A stretch of 64,000 nucleotides of DNA from Acarospora socialis (taxonomy: Eukaryota > Ascomycota > Lecanoromycetes > Acarosporales > Acarosporaceae): contig JAMYGW020000009.1 of the NCBI GenBank assembly GCA_025617375.2, positions 124,001 through 188,000 on the forward strand, in the 5' to 3' direction. The notes below the pieces were generated by a model. It saw only the letters and a program-made list of their open reading frames with translations. It did no database searches and was not told where the DNA came from. The position numbers and the translations under genes are program-made. Shown in pieces: positions 1-11,751 of the stretch; positions within the stretch are counted from its first letter, which is position 1, and every line of letters starts with the position of its first letter.

Positions 1-904
1 GACGGTCGGCCGAGGTTGGTATATATCCGTGCTAACCGGTGGAGGATTTTCGAGTTGTTCGGTTCAAGTTCGTTGGCGAGTTTGGCATCTTCAAGAGCTT
101 CATTGTATCGATTGGCTGAAATCAAGGCTGCCGAGCGATTTGATAGATAGGTGGATGATCGTGGATCGGCTTCGATAGCTATTGAAGTTACCACGCATTA
201 GCCCTCATTGCCACCAAAGCTGCCATAACAAAGCTTCCGTGGTGTAGAGAGTTATTCCAACCTTTGGTATACTCCTTGATAGCCTTGTCATAATCCTTCG
301 CCTTGAAGAATTTATTCCCTGCAGCCTTGCACGCTTCCGCATCAACAGTCGGCTTCGGGGGAGGCGGAGGTTGAGGCTGAGGCTGAAGCTGAGGCTGTGG
401 TGGCGGACTGGTAGGAACCTTGTGAGGAGGAGGAATCGGACTGCCATCATCGTTCAGACCATTAACACCATTGACCCCGTTGGCGCCTGAGACAGGGACC
501 GGAGACATAGCTGGTGGAGGGCTGGAGGGAAGTGAGGATGCCGGGCCTTCCTCATCCTGGTCCATTTCCATGGGAGTCGGAGGATCACTCATGGCGGAGA
601 GAGCCGACAGTCTCCGCAGTTCGTGAGGTGGGAGGTTGAGCGGGTGGGAAGAGCGGTCGTAAGTGTAGCGGGCAGAATTGGAGGAGGAGGGCTTAGAGTA
701 ACTCCGACTGGAACTGGAACGTGGGGAAGCCGGTCTGGACGAATCTTTGTCTCTCGTGGATTTGGTCGGTGACTTTTTGGTGGGTGATGGAGGTGGAGAG
801 TCGAAGGTGTTGCTGCCTGCAAGGTCTTCCTTGTCGTTGCTAGTGTTAGGTTGGTCTTTCTTCTTCTTCGCGGAGGGTCTGGTGAAAAGGCTCGGAAGAA
901 CCAT
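1..904 (-). CDS. DnaJ/TPR co-chaperone (DNAJC7-like), 5' part only
   Basis: The gene is cut by the left edge. Exons are 262-904 and 1-178, with an 83-bp intron at 179-261 (GTTGGA..GCTAAT..ATAG). The first ATG is at 904 and starts MVLPSLFTRP; the frame is open further upstream but has no ATG there. Residues 1-185 are a Ser/Pro-rich disordered tail with a PQPQ/PPPP run. The first TPR motif follows (AGNKFFKAKDYDKAIKEYTK), and splicing joins it to AIEADPRSSTYLSNRSAAL, the classical second helix, then to a second repeat (RYNEALEDAKLANELEP). Fungal proteins with this TPR order end in a J domain and act as Hsp70/Hsp90 co-chaperones. The J domain would lie outside the window, so that part is inferred from the family. 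Confidence 0.85.
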
Positions 905-1974
905 TAGAGTCGATCGATGCTTCGCGAACCTTTTTTCTGACTGTGGTGCACTGCGGCTGCGGAACAATGATTCTGTTGCTTAATCAGTCGGACCAAACTT
1001 TGTTGCACACACGGCGTCCGTTGGTCTCTGTTACTGAATTACACACAACTTTCCAAACCATGTGGTTGTGATGATAATATTCCATTCACTTTTCTTTGGT
1101 TTCTCGGCCTTCTCCCTAGTGACAGTGCTAGACTGGGGTGTCTGACTGATTTGCCTGTCAATTTGCTGCGTTTCTCGAACCTTCCAGCCGTGATCGCTCT
1201 GACTGGGTGAACGGCCCTGCAATGAACGGACATCAACAAACAAAACTATGCACGACAATCCAATATGACAGGACCGTTAATAATGGGTTGCATTCGCACT
1301 TGGTTCTTTCAACGACCAATCTATGGATTGGCCGGTGATTGACCACATTCATGCCCATAGCAAATCAATCCACTTGTTCATACAGTACTTGGACCCTGCA
1401 CATGAGGGTCAGCCTTATGGTGAACCCTGAAGGACAATGCACCCTTGCCAGAGCCGCCGTGGAAGATCATGGGTATGACAAAGCTCTCTCCAGATTATTA
1501 CAAGTCGAAGTCGCAGAGCGACAATCATTCAGTAACTCTGCCTTTACCGATCAGAAGGATTGCTTAGTTGGTTCTGCCTATGAAGGCTTCTCAGTAGAGC
1601 ACTCGACTCGGCGACTTGAAAGGTAGGGAAAGCCGTCTCGAGTGGAAGGAGAGACTACAGCAACCAGGACACCGTGGCATTAAAAGGTGAGCAAGGGGTA
1701 AGAGAAGCTCTTTCGAGTCTAACCACCACAAACTTCTAAGCTACACGGCCGAGCCAGCAATCACAGTCTCTTTGCCAGACCCCGCAGTCCCGTTGCCAGA
1801 CCACTAAGCCCTGACACCAGGACCAGTCACAGAACTACGTGTAAGCTCTGGTCCGCTCCTTCCTTCTCACACTGAAAAGCCGAATCGGGAATCGTTGTGA
1901 TCGTGAAGGAAGTCACACGAAGACCGGAGAAAAAAAGACGAAAGATGACAGAACTTCCACGAAGTCAGTCCACC
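905..1974. other. Intergenic, no convincing gene
   Basis: Upstream region of the DnaJ/TPR gene and 3' flank of the Rua1-type gene. It holds short ORFs on both strands (for example 1339-1626 on the plus strand) with no recognisable domain, no splice-linked partner and no codon bias. I see no RNA gene or repeat here. Confidence 0.6.
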
Positions 1975-3800
1975 CTACGTGAGACTTCTACTAGTTTGTT
2001 CCGATTTACTGAACTCAATTGGTTCAAACGATTTGGTGTTCGTGTCCGTATCTTGGCACACATCCGTACTCGCTGGAGTCGATATGGCAGGCGTAGGCGG
2101 CGGTTCGACTTTTGACGCTGAACTAGGGCGCTTGCCGTGGCGGGTTTCTCGGCGCTTTTTAGGCACGTCTTTGACCTTGGGATGTGTATGGCACTAAAGG
2201 TTATTAGTCCGACGTCTTATTCCGGCTTGCTGTCATTCTAAATATCTACCTTGTAAGCGTGCCTGAACCAAGTGGTTCCTTTCTTTTTGCTACTGATCAG
2301 CGCGATCCACTCTCCACAGCTTGTGCAAAGCCCTTCCCAGACGTCTGGGCTCCCGTCGACGCATCTCGTCTTCTTCGGTCCTTCGAATGCGGTCCCCGTT
2401 GCAGCGCTAACTCCATGCGTGAAGCTTTTGTCGTACCAAAAGGCCGAGTTCTTGAGTACGAGCCAACGCCCAGGCTTGCAGATGCCGCACCAACCCTCGC
2501 GCTTGTTGCCGTGACCCCGGATCCAGCGGGGTGTATAAAGGTCGACCTCGAAGCGAAGTTCCTGCTCACGAGGGAGGAGGTCGGGATCGCTAGGCTTCAT
2601 ATCTTCTGGCGGGGGACTCTCCTGGTCATCGAGTAGGGGAGCGAAGAGGTCCGGTGGATCGATGAAAATGGAGTAGTGATTGGCGAAGTTGTCTTGCGAA
2701 TTTAACGTGGTATGCACCGTATTGAGAAGACCTTGTGATGAAGATGAGGATGCTATCTGTGGATTTGGCAATGAGCTTTGGTACGTTGAGAGAAGTGCTG
2801 AATCGTCATGTAGACATGATATTGAATTAGTGATCGCTCGCTGCTCGGTAAATGGATCATTGATGGACGACATATCAGACATGGGTAGAGCAGACGTCGG
2901 GTGATAAAGCCCGGTATTTGGTGACTGGAACTGTGAACCTTCCCAGATCTGGTGGCTCAAAGGAGAGTTACGTCGTGATGGTAATGTAGAACATGACACA
3001 GAAGACCACGGCTTGCTCGGCACGCCATCGAAGGAATACGGCTCGGCGCGATAGCTTGGGCGAATAGATGGCGAAGCCCGCGATAGACTGCCAGTCCGAA
3101 CTCGATACTGCTGTACTCCAGTGGTGGCTTGCATTGGTGAAGCAATGTTTGTTGATGACTGATTCGAGATCCCAACGGTATAGTCTGCTAGGTGCAGCGG
3201 TAGCTCAGAGGGGGCGGATGGTTCGAAGGCCTCTGTGATCGGTTCCGTACTCGATATCGAGAAGGTGGATAAGGATGATCGCCGTGTGATGTTTCGCTTT
3301 CGGTTGATAGGACTAGCGCCCAGGTCCTGAACGGAGTAATTGCTGAAATTGATAGGGTCGTCGCTGTCGATAGCGAAAACTTCTTGTTCAAGATTGCTTG
3401 AGCCCGCGTCCAAGCTATTGAAGTCATGGAGCTCATGCGGGGCCTCCTGGATTAATGGTGCTGCGAGTATTCTATCAGTAGCAACGTTTGTAGAAATTGA
3501 AAGAGCCTTACCTTCGTCCACCCATGGATAGGGCAAGCTGTTGGTCTGCCTTAACTGTGGCTGTGGCGGAGAATACTGGTACTGAGAGTACATCAGATCT
3601 GGGTTGGTCCACGAGGGTGCAACAGAAACTTTCTCAATGCTAGGTTGGAAGCCGTCCAGACAATATTTCGCGGCCAAGGACGTGCGAGACTCGGATTGGG
3701 CACCTGAAAATGCGTGATAAGGCGATGTCTCTTGCCCGGTTAAATCCACCGGCGCTGCCATGGCCGGCGTTACGACAGGCTTGTATCGTGGAAAGGTCAT
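1975..3800 (-). CDS. Rua1-type zinc-binding transcription regulator
   Basis: Exons are 3512-3800, 2250-3460 and 1975-2193, giving 572 residues in one frame. Residues 1-390 are Ser/Pro/Gln-rich and disordered. Residues about 398-510 match the C-terminal domain of the Ustilago regulator Rua1 (Pfam Rua1_C, formerly DUF4451), with the paired cysteines WCGIC, LCTSC and a final AYKCH. The AYK|CH codons are split by the 56-bp intron 2194-2249 (GTAGAT, branch GACTAATAA, TTTAG), so reading through would lose the last zinc ligand and the basic tail PKKRRET. The other intron, 3461-3511, is 51 nt and free of stops. I chose the ATG at 3800. An in-frame ATG at 3902 is possible, but an ACTGAC..TTACAG signal in between suggests a 5' UTR intron. 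Family members are putative nuclear DNA-binding regulators; targets here are unknown. Confidence 0.85.
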
Positions 3801-5488
3801 CGACCCAGCAAAACGGCCCGGTCGAGGACAGCCATGGCCAATGGGTAGACAAAGCTGTAAGCTTTTAAACTTAATGTCAGTACCACACCATTCCGGTACC
3901 ATATCTGATGATCGCACCGTCGTGCCACGTTAATGTCCATTACAGGAATTCTGCACAGGCAGGTGTCAGCCCTGTACCACTACCATGGACCAAATGTGGT
4001 TCGGTGCGTATGGTATCGTGATTGAGGACGCAAGGGGTATTCGGCCACGCCGAGAGACTCACCACCACCAATTTAAAATTCCAACTTGCGTGTATGATAT
4101 TGGAATATTGGAAATCCCACGGCTGTATGCACGCATATGACGAATCAAAAATCGATGAGCAATGTTTTTGGAAGGTCCACAGTTCTAAGGAATGAAGGCC
4201 TAAATATTAAAAAGCCGTTGTTTCTACCAGCGGAACATGAAGAGCCAGCTCTTCTACAATAGAATAATAGATGTCCTCGAAGTTTGAAATGAACGTCACT
4301 GCCGTCAGCATGACTCCGACAATTGACAAAGGAAAAAGCTGCCATAGCGGAGCTTTGGCCGATAAAGTATGAGGACCAACATCTAGGAAGGTCGGAGGAG
4401 GCGCCGACGGTGCCAAACCTTGCTTCATATGACACAAGGTCCACGAGGCTCATGGTGGCTGGCATTTTAGACCCGGAGGAGGGACGTCTCATCAGGCACC
4501 GCGTTCCAGTGTAGGCTAAGCGCCTGGGGACAATTAACATTTTGCTTTTCATGTCGACGCGGGTCGTAGCAGACAACCATAACGAGACACTCGCCTATGA
4601 CAAGATTCTGGACGAGTGCCAGGTATCACATGGATATCCTTATCTGGATGTTATAGAGGTGCGGTTTGAAATGAATACGAGCAGCCATGCACGCAGGCAC
4701 ACAGATTTTCTGCAGTCTGATAGGCGTCTGAGTGAAGAAAGGAGGGCCTGTCGAAGTATGGTGAGATAGGTAAAGGTAGGTATGTTGGTGGCTGTTCGTA
4801 CCTGGTATGGAGTTCTCGGTTATGTAACATCCTGATCATTTTCTGAAACTCGCATCTAAACAAACCAAGCATTCCCTACCGACATGTATACAAAAGATCT
4901 CCCTTAAACCGCGTTGGGATCCTTCCTCCGACGCCAACAATTGACATCGAGAAGTACCTTTAATATTGCATTTCTGCACAGTGATATGGCGTTGCAGATC
5001 AGTTGTGAAACAGTCTCGGAGGAATTCAGACACTAAGGGATTCCTGCCGGTACGACTGCAACGGGTGGTCCAGGCTGTTGGAGACCCCTGAAAGCAAGGC
5101 GCCGACGCTCACAAAGCGCGAAGGAAAGCCAGCTCCCGAAACAAGTAGCAGATCGATCATCACAGGAACCAGTCGAGGAAGATCAATCCTTCAATTCTAG
5201 TCCCATGGACGTCTTGGAAATAAGCAATTGGAGGCCCTGTCGCTGATCTGGCGATCTGCCCACAACTTGTACAGTATGAAGCACCTACCTTTCCGAAGGA
5301 ACGCTTGTTTAAAGTTTGGTATGCTGCACCGAATCTCTGTTACTATGTATTTGTCATAAGATGATAGAACAGTTGAGCGATGGGACCTTCCTTCGTACAA
5401 TACGCCATCGTCTATGGACAAACCGGCCCTTATTCACAAGCTGAAGAATCACGGCTATAGACTTAGAAATACAGAACGGCCGACCCGA
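3801..5488. other. Intergenic, no convincing gene
   Basis: This is the upstream region of the Rua1-type gene plus the 3' flank of the m-AAA protease gene. ORFs such as 4145-4576 (minus) and 4542-4769 (plus) show no family features. A GGTAAAGGTAGGT tract at about 4768-4781 belongs to an intergenic motif seen elsewhere in the window. Confidence 0.55.
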
Positions 5489-8256
5489 TTATGCGGGACT
5501 TGGGACCTCAGGAGGGTTGTCGGACGATTGTTCGGTGGGTGGCGGGGGAGGCGCGCTCTTGCCCAAACCCCCCGTGCCGTCAAAGTACTTGGCAAAATCC
5601 TTGTTGTCTTCGAACGGTCTCTTCCCCAATATCCTGACGAGATCGTCGCGGCCCAGCACCTCTTTGCTCAACAGCTCCTCCGCCACCAGGCCGATCTGGG
5701 CTTTCTTCTCGATCAGGAGGTCTTTGCATTGCTTATAGGCTTCGTCGACGATCCGGCGGACTTCGTGGTCGATGTTGCGTGCCGTTTCTTCGCTGAACGG
5801 CTTGTGCAGTTTCTGCTCGTCGTCTTCAAAGTACAGGTGGCCGACCTTGTTGGACATACCCCACTTCGTCACCATGGCCGTAGCCATTCGCGTAACTTTG
5901 TTGAAATCGTCGCTCGCTCCACTGGTGACGGTGTCGAAGTGGAGCTCTTCGGAGACACGACCGGCCAGCGTCATGGCCATGCGATCCATGAGTTGATGGA
6001 CGTTCATGAGGTACGTTTCTCCGGCAGGTAAATATTGCGCATAACCGAGTGCGCCTTGACCGCGAGGAATTATAGACACCTTGAGGAGCGGATCGGCGTA
6101 TTTGAAGAACCAGCCGCAGATAGCGTGGCCGGCTTCGTGATACGCCACCGTCTTCTTCTCTTCCGGACTGAGGACGAGAGACTTCTTCTCCAATCCACCA
6201 ACGACACGCTCAATGGCTTGCTCGAAATGAATCATCGCGACTGACTGGGCGTTCGTTCGCGCAGCTGTAACAAGTCAGCCACGCCACCAAACTGTAGGGG
6301 ATTGATGAACATACCAATCAGAGCGGCTTCGTTGACACAGTTTGCGATATCTGCGCCTGAGAAGCCTGGTGTGAGTGCCGCAAGTCTTCCGGTTAGATAG
6401 TCCATATTCTCATTAGTAACGATCTTCCCAAGATGTACGAGGAAAATTTGTTTCCGTCCATCCATGGTAGGCCTGTCGATAGCAATATGCCTATCGAACC
6501 GTCCGGGACGCATTAGAGCCTTATCGAGAACGTCTGGTCTATTCGTGCCCGCAAGCACCACCACCTGCTCCGACGTGTTGAAGCCATCCATTTCCGTCAA
6601 GATCTGATTAAGCGTTGATTCTCTCTCGTCGTTGCCACCACCGAAGTTTTGCTTCGCCCGCGACTTTCCGATAGCATCTATTTCGTCAATGAAAATGATA
6701 CATGGTGTGTTCTTCCTAGCATTCGCGAATAGATCTCGCACTCGTGAAGGGCCCACACCGACGAACATCTCCACGAATTCCGAACCGCTGACGCTGAAGA
6801 ATGGGACTTGTGATTCGCCCGCTGTAGCCTTGGCTAGTAGAGTTTTACCTGTTCCTGGAGGTCCTGACAGGATGGCGCCACGAGGGATCTTAGCACCTAA
6901 CCGCTGGTACTGCCCGGGCTCCTTGAGAAAGCTGACAAACTCCATGATTTCTTGCTTAGCTTCGTCCATCCCAGCAACGTCCTTGAACTTCACCTTGACA
7001 TCGCTCTCGTGGTTGAATTTCTTTGCCCGACTCTTGCCAATCCCGAAGATACCGCTTTGGCCACCGGCACCACTCGAAGCACGCCGCGAAAGCCAGAAAA
7101 CAGAGCCGATGAGCAGTAATGTAGGCCCAAAGGAAAGTAGTGTCGTAGACCAGGGAATTTCGTCTGTATAAGCCACCGGTATTCGTTCGGAGCTCGGTAT
7201 GCCAAGCTCTCGCTGCGCATCATCTAATCTGCGTTCGAAAGCTTCCACGGATCCGATACTAAAGTAGTAATGGAAATTGCTATGTGTTGCAGGCGATTCT
7301 GGGTACATTCGAGCCGTTGACTCGCGGTAGAGGTCGACACGGACACGGTGGCGATTCACGACGGTCAACTTCTCAACCAGTCCCTTGTCGAAGAAGGTAG
7401 TCCTGAACTCTTGCCATGTAATCTCCCTCGAGTTCTCCCCAGGTACCATCATGCGATATAATAGATAGGCGACGAAAGCTGACATTAAGAAGGTACCAGT
7501 ATCAACCTTGATCTCTGGGATCTTGAAATTTTCCTGACTCCCGGACTTCTTCTGATCGCCACTCTGCTTGGACTGGGATGCTTTGAATGCAGTTTGATCG
7601 GCCTGTCCCGTCTTTGCACGATCCGCGGCTTTCCCAGGCTTTGCGGCCATACTCCTCTCAGCTGCCTTTCGAGCCATTTGTGATGTCAACCGAACCAGCT
7701 TCGCGGCCGTTGCTAGGTCCATTTGTTTGCCATTCTTCATGGCGTCCATGATCTCTCGAATCTCAAATGGTATACCCTCGCGCTTGATCTGATCGAAAGC
7801 CTTCTCGATTTCCTTGGCCTGCCCCATGGGCAAGCCCTTCTGAAGAGTTGACACCAGGCCATCTATTGTCTTCTGCTCCTCCGCCGTTAACTTAGCCGCG
7901 CTTTCGGACGCATTAGGAGCGGTGTCCTTGCCATCTTGTGGCGGCGGTGAGATTGGACTGTTGTTATTGTTGTAGAAATGCTCGAAGCCTTGAGGTGCCT
8001 TCCCCGGAGAACTGTCACCTTTCCCTGCTACCGTCTTTCCATTTCCCTCCTCCTTTGGAGTTGCATCCTTGCTATCCTTGGGCTCTTTTGGGTCACCCGG
8101 ATTTACGGTGGCGTAGGTCCGCGATTTGTAGGCCGCGAACCGAGAAAGACGGGTAGGAGAACACCCATTATACTGTAGACTGGTCCGAGCAGCGCTTTCC
8201 AGGCTTGACTTCGACAGTCTTGCTAGGTTACCTGACCGCCTCAAGAGTGTTGTCAT
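5489..8256 (-). CDS. AFG3: Mitochondrial m-AAA protease (Afg3/Yta12 family)
   Basis: Two exons, 6315-8256 and 5489-6264, flank a 50-bp intron (6265-6314, GTATGT..GGCTGACTT..ACAG) and give 905 residues. The first 50 residues are rich in Arg/Ser/Leu and lack acids, as in a mitochondrial presequence. Two membrane segments (about 253-270 and 372-390) flank the intermembrane-space domain. The AAA+ domain follows: Walker A GPPGTGKT (465-472), Walker B IIFIDEID (520-527), and the second region of homology ending RPGRFDR. The M41 zinc protease site HEAGH is at 690-694. The family forms a hexamer facing the matrix that degrades misfolded inner-membrane proteins and matures MrpL32. All catalytic motifs are intact. 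The sequence does not let me decide firmly between the Afg3 and Yta12 paralogues, so the symbol is a family label. Confidence 0.95.
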
Positions 8257-8814
8257 GGTCGAGGGTGCAGGTCGACGTCTATCCGGTAAGGGTTGTAGGC
8301 TCGCCCTTCCGGGAGTCTCGTCGTCGAAAGGTCCCAGACGTCCACTTCGATGGAGGTTGTAGCTGGGAAAGACGACGTTGGATCAGGGCGGCGACACTGC
8401 GATCAAACGTATGACGAGTGGATAATTCGGGATACCTTATTCATTACCGCATCTCAGTTTTGATGGTGCATTTAGTGCTCCGCCGGCTGCTGACTCATCC
8501 ACGCTGTTAGTGACCCAAGGTACGAGTATCGAGCACTACCAGGAGCAAGATATGGTTGAATTCGGATACCACAATCTCAGGGCTGAGGGTGATATATTAC
8601 GCTCTAGAATACATTGTCGTGCTTCAAGTCCTGCACCGCTCATGTGTCGCCTGTGAACCTTGCCTTACAAGCTTCTGTTCAGCGCCTTTCTCTCCGTCAC
8701 CAAACGCCCAGAGCTGAGACCACCGAACCTTTGATCCAAACCAATCCGAAAGTGTACTCCGTCTCCGTTATCAGTCATAATCATGACGCATGATGTACCT
8801 ATCAGTTACAGGTT
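8257..8814. other. Intergenic, promoter side of the m-AAA gene
   Basis: It lies between the start of the m-AAA gene and the stop of the Zn2Cys6 gene, both on the minus strand. No open frame with family features, repeat or RNA gene was seen. Confidence 0.6.
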
Positions 8815-11751
8815 TTACAGCTGACTACCGTTTAACGGCTGTTGCGTGTCGCCAGGGTCGAGTGGAGGGTAGCTCATTCCCGTCATCTCTGCCCAGTCCC
8901 ACTCGAGAGTCATCGGCATTTGCCACAGATCTTGTGGGACAAATGGCTGTTGAAAGGAACCCATGTTCAGCGGAGAACCATCACTGTTAGAGAATTGCGG
9001 AATTTCCTGGAAAGGTGGACCTAAGGCGTTTGGCGTGAGCATGTTAGTAAACTCGCCCGAACTGTAATCAGGCATCAGAGGGATATCCCCGTTCGTGGGA
9101 GGTGTGAAACCGTTCAAATTCGGATTGAAGGACTGGGCTAGACCATCATTATTGAAGTTGGGCGTGAAGACACTTGCAGGTGTTGACGCCGTGCCTGGTG
9201 TGGACAAGGCTGCAGCTTGCGGCTGTAAAGATGGTTGTCGTGCTTTGGGCTCCTCCTTTTCTTCGTTGTTTTTGCGCTTTCTTCTTGAGTGGGACTCCTT
9301 GTCTGCTTTATCGAGGACAACCTTTGCTATCCTCTCAAACTCGGAACAGACACCCAGCATGCGCCTCACGCCACCATTCTCTTCATCGGAGCTCAACATT
9401 GACAGGAAGGTGACCACTTGATTCATCAGCTTGATGTCTGCCCGCGCCCTGGCGTCTTGCGGGTTTTGCAGGATGTTGGCAAACAGCGTTACCAAGGCTG
9501 ACACGGGGAAGTAGAGGATAAGCCTACACATCGTTAGTAAAACGTCATGTCGGTGTAGAAGGAAGACTTCGTACCAGACACAAGCGTAATCGCCTTGCGG
9601 TATGTACTTGATTAGATGTATAGATGCTCGGGCCGCCTGTACACATAGCACTGCTGAAGAGAAGACCCGAGGGTTGAGTGGTCGAGCGTTTAGTCCCTGA
9701 ATAGCAAAGTTCGATAGCCGACTCGTCCAATAACCATGGTGAACCGACATGCGGTGTATCGTGGTGAGACAGTTGTAGTAGGCAAAATGAAGGACAACAA
9801 CGTGAAGTATGAGAGGAGTGTGTGAGGCTTTGATCTCGTGCTCAGGTCTGAAGTCAATAGGAATGCCGTCTTTCCAATCTTCTAACTCTTTATCGAGCTC
9901 ACCGATGGTGTTGAGGAGTTCACCATCAGACTGCTTGGATGCTTTTGTCGAGTACAGCTGTTTGTAGACTTTACTCTCGATAATAGCAAAAGTGCACATG
10001 AGCCTGAAGAGGTTGGTCTTGCCTTTCCCATCCGCAAGTGGTATGTTGCCGATGTTGTCTGGCGGATCCTCGCTGGGCAGTTCGACGTTCATGTCATCGT
10101 CGTCTTGAGCTGGTGGTCTACCGGAGCGAAGGCAGATACTGCGGCATGTCAATTGGATACTCGAGAGAAAGTCAACGACAAACTGACTCTTTGTCTAGCA
10201 GATACGCAATCCAGAAGACGCGCTTCCGTTGCTCTATCTCGACTGGATTTAGATTGAATCCGGATCCTCTCTTGTGAAGGCCGATGCTATGGGAGAGGCG
10301 AATGGCTGCCGCAACAAGGAAAAAAGATGGCTGAGGGTTGGGAGTTCCTTGTAGGAACATAGCCTGAAGGTAGACTTTTAGTATGCGGAATTGCATTCGC
10401 CACGAAGGAAGCTTACCATCCCAAGCAAAGCCTGGACGCTGAGGAGGTCGGTGTTGCGCATCGTAAGCTCAGTAAGAACACCGAGAGCATTCTTAAGATA
10501 AGCCCAGCCCTTCTGGTCCTCTTCTCGGGGCACTAGGTTACTCATGACTCGTAATCTGTGGGCGATGGCGAGAGCGATATTCAGACTCGCGAACCAGCCG
10601 GACCCCTCATACGGATCCCTTGAATAGTGCTTGTTGACAAGATGCATAAAGGTCGGCTCGTGAAATAGTGGGAACATGCAATTGAAATTCTCAAAGTAGT
10701 CCTTCAGCAAAGACAGAGCTTCGTCTCGTGAGGGTAAAGGATGGAACACGCGGCGCATGAAAAGGTCACCGAAGATCTCGGGCTTCCAATAAACCCATTT
10801 GTTGTCGTCCACGGATGCTATCGAGATCATGGCCTGGAATGAATTGTCCCCTGTCTTTTCATTGACCCACTGAATCCCTTTCGGGGAGAATATTGAGAAG
10901 CCTGACGATGAACCTAAAGCGTGTCAGGGAACGACGAGCAATCTGACCGCTGGACTGACCGATATATCTTGTCTCACCACAATTGTTTGTCACCAGCGAG
11001 CACATCATGTCTGATAGCGCCTCCACTTCCTCTTCCCCTGCTCGGTGCGACTCCGGAGAAGCCATGGAACTTCGCGGACTCGAGTTGACTTCTAGCCTGG
11101 GCGTGTTGTGATGAGACTCGGTTGAGGCTCGGGGCGGATTGGCAGAAACCGATCTGTTTGGAGACCTGGACCGGGTATCTCGATTGTGCACAGCCTTATC
11201 GGCCAGCCGCTTTTCCAGTGTACCAAGGTTATCTTCGTCCGAGAGCAGGCCCGAAAGTTTGAGGAGCGACTCCATGCGACCTAGACGATTCTCAAGACCT
11301 TCGATGTACTTTGCCCTAATGAGCGATTCAGCGAGTGTCCGATCACGACGCGCCTCTCGAATAAGTCACCCTTTCGGAGGATTTCGTTTCTTCTCGACCT
11401 GGGTGAAGATACACTCCGTCTTGTAGTTGATGCAATGCGTACACGCTGGCATCTTCCCGTCACATTTGATTTTCTTCTTTCGGCACATATCGCAAGCCTA
11501 CAGCGAATTAGTCGGCAAGGTCCCGCCAACCTCTTCTGTGAGCGGTGATCTACCCTTGCGATCCTTCTCCTCTTTGCTTCATTGTTTTCCTCGACGCTCA
11601 GCTGAGCCTGGTCTTCCGTAAAGATGGGTCCTGGCAATTGCGGCTCCACTGCTGACCCATCTACGTTGAACCCACCGAATATCTGAGGTGGAGGGTTGAG
11701 CAGTTGCGGTAGTTCGAAGCCAGAATCGGGCTGCGGTGAATGAGGCTCCAT
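8815..11751 (-). CDS. Zn2Cys6 fungal transcription factor (fungal_trans domain)
   Basis: Seven exons (11554-11751, 11370-11497, 10960-11315, 10417-10913, 10188-10363, 9575-10138, 8815-9523) sum to 2,628 nt in a single frame, giving 875 residues. Introns are 46-56 bp with good GT..AG and branch signals. The binuclear zinc cluster is at residues 68-95 with spacing C-x2-C-x6-C-x6-C-x2-C-x6-C, and sits on its own small exon. A linker and dimerisation helix follow ([19 protein letters not shown]). The central region is the fungal_trans domain ([20 protein letters not shown], then [18 protein letters not shown]). The tail is rich in Pro/Asn/Ser. Proteins of this class are nuclear activators or repressors binding CGG half-sites; the regulon cannot be read from sequence. 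Intron 9524-9574 is 51 nt and stop-free, so an unspliced form would add 17 residues (CVW to LIL). Confidence 0.92.
9524..9574 (-). other. Stop-free 51-nt intron in the Zn2Cys6 gene
   Basis: GTACGA donor, TTACTAACG branch site and TGTAG acceptor are all strong. The length is a multiple of three and the frame through it has no stop, so automated annotation would easily keep it as coding. Removal restores a continuous ACVW-LILYFP block. Confidence 0.8.

Noticed and set aside
4145-4576. 143-codon ORF between the Rua1-type and m-AAA genes.
   Set aside because: Irregular composition, an opposing ORF on the other strand, no family features.
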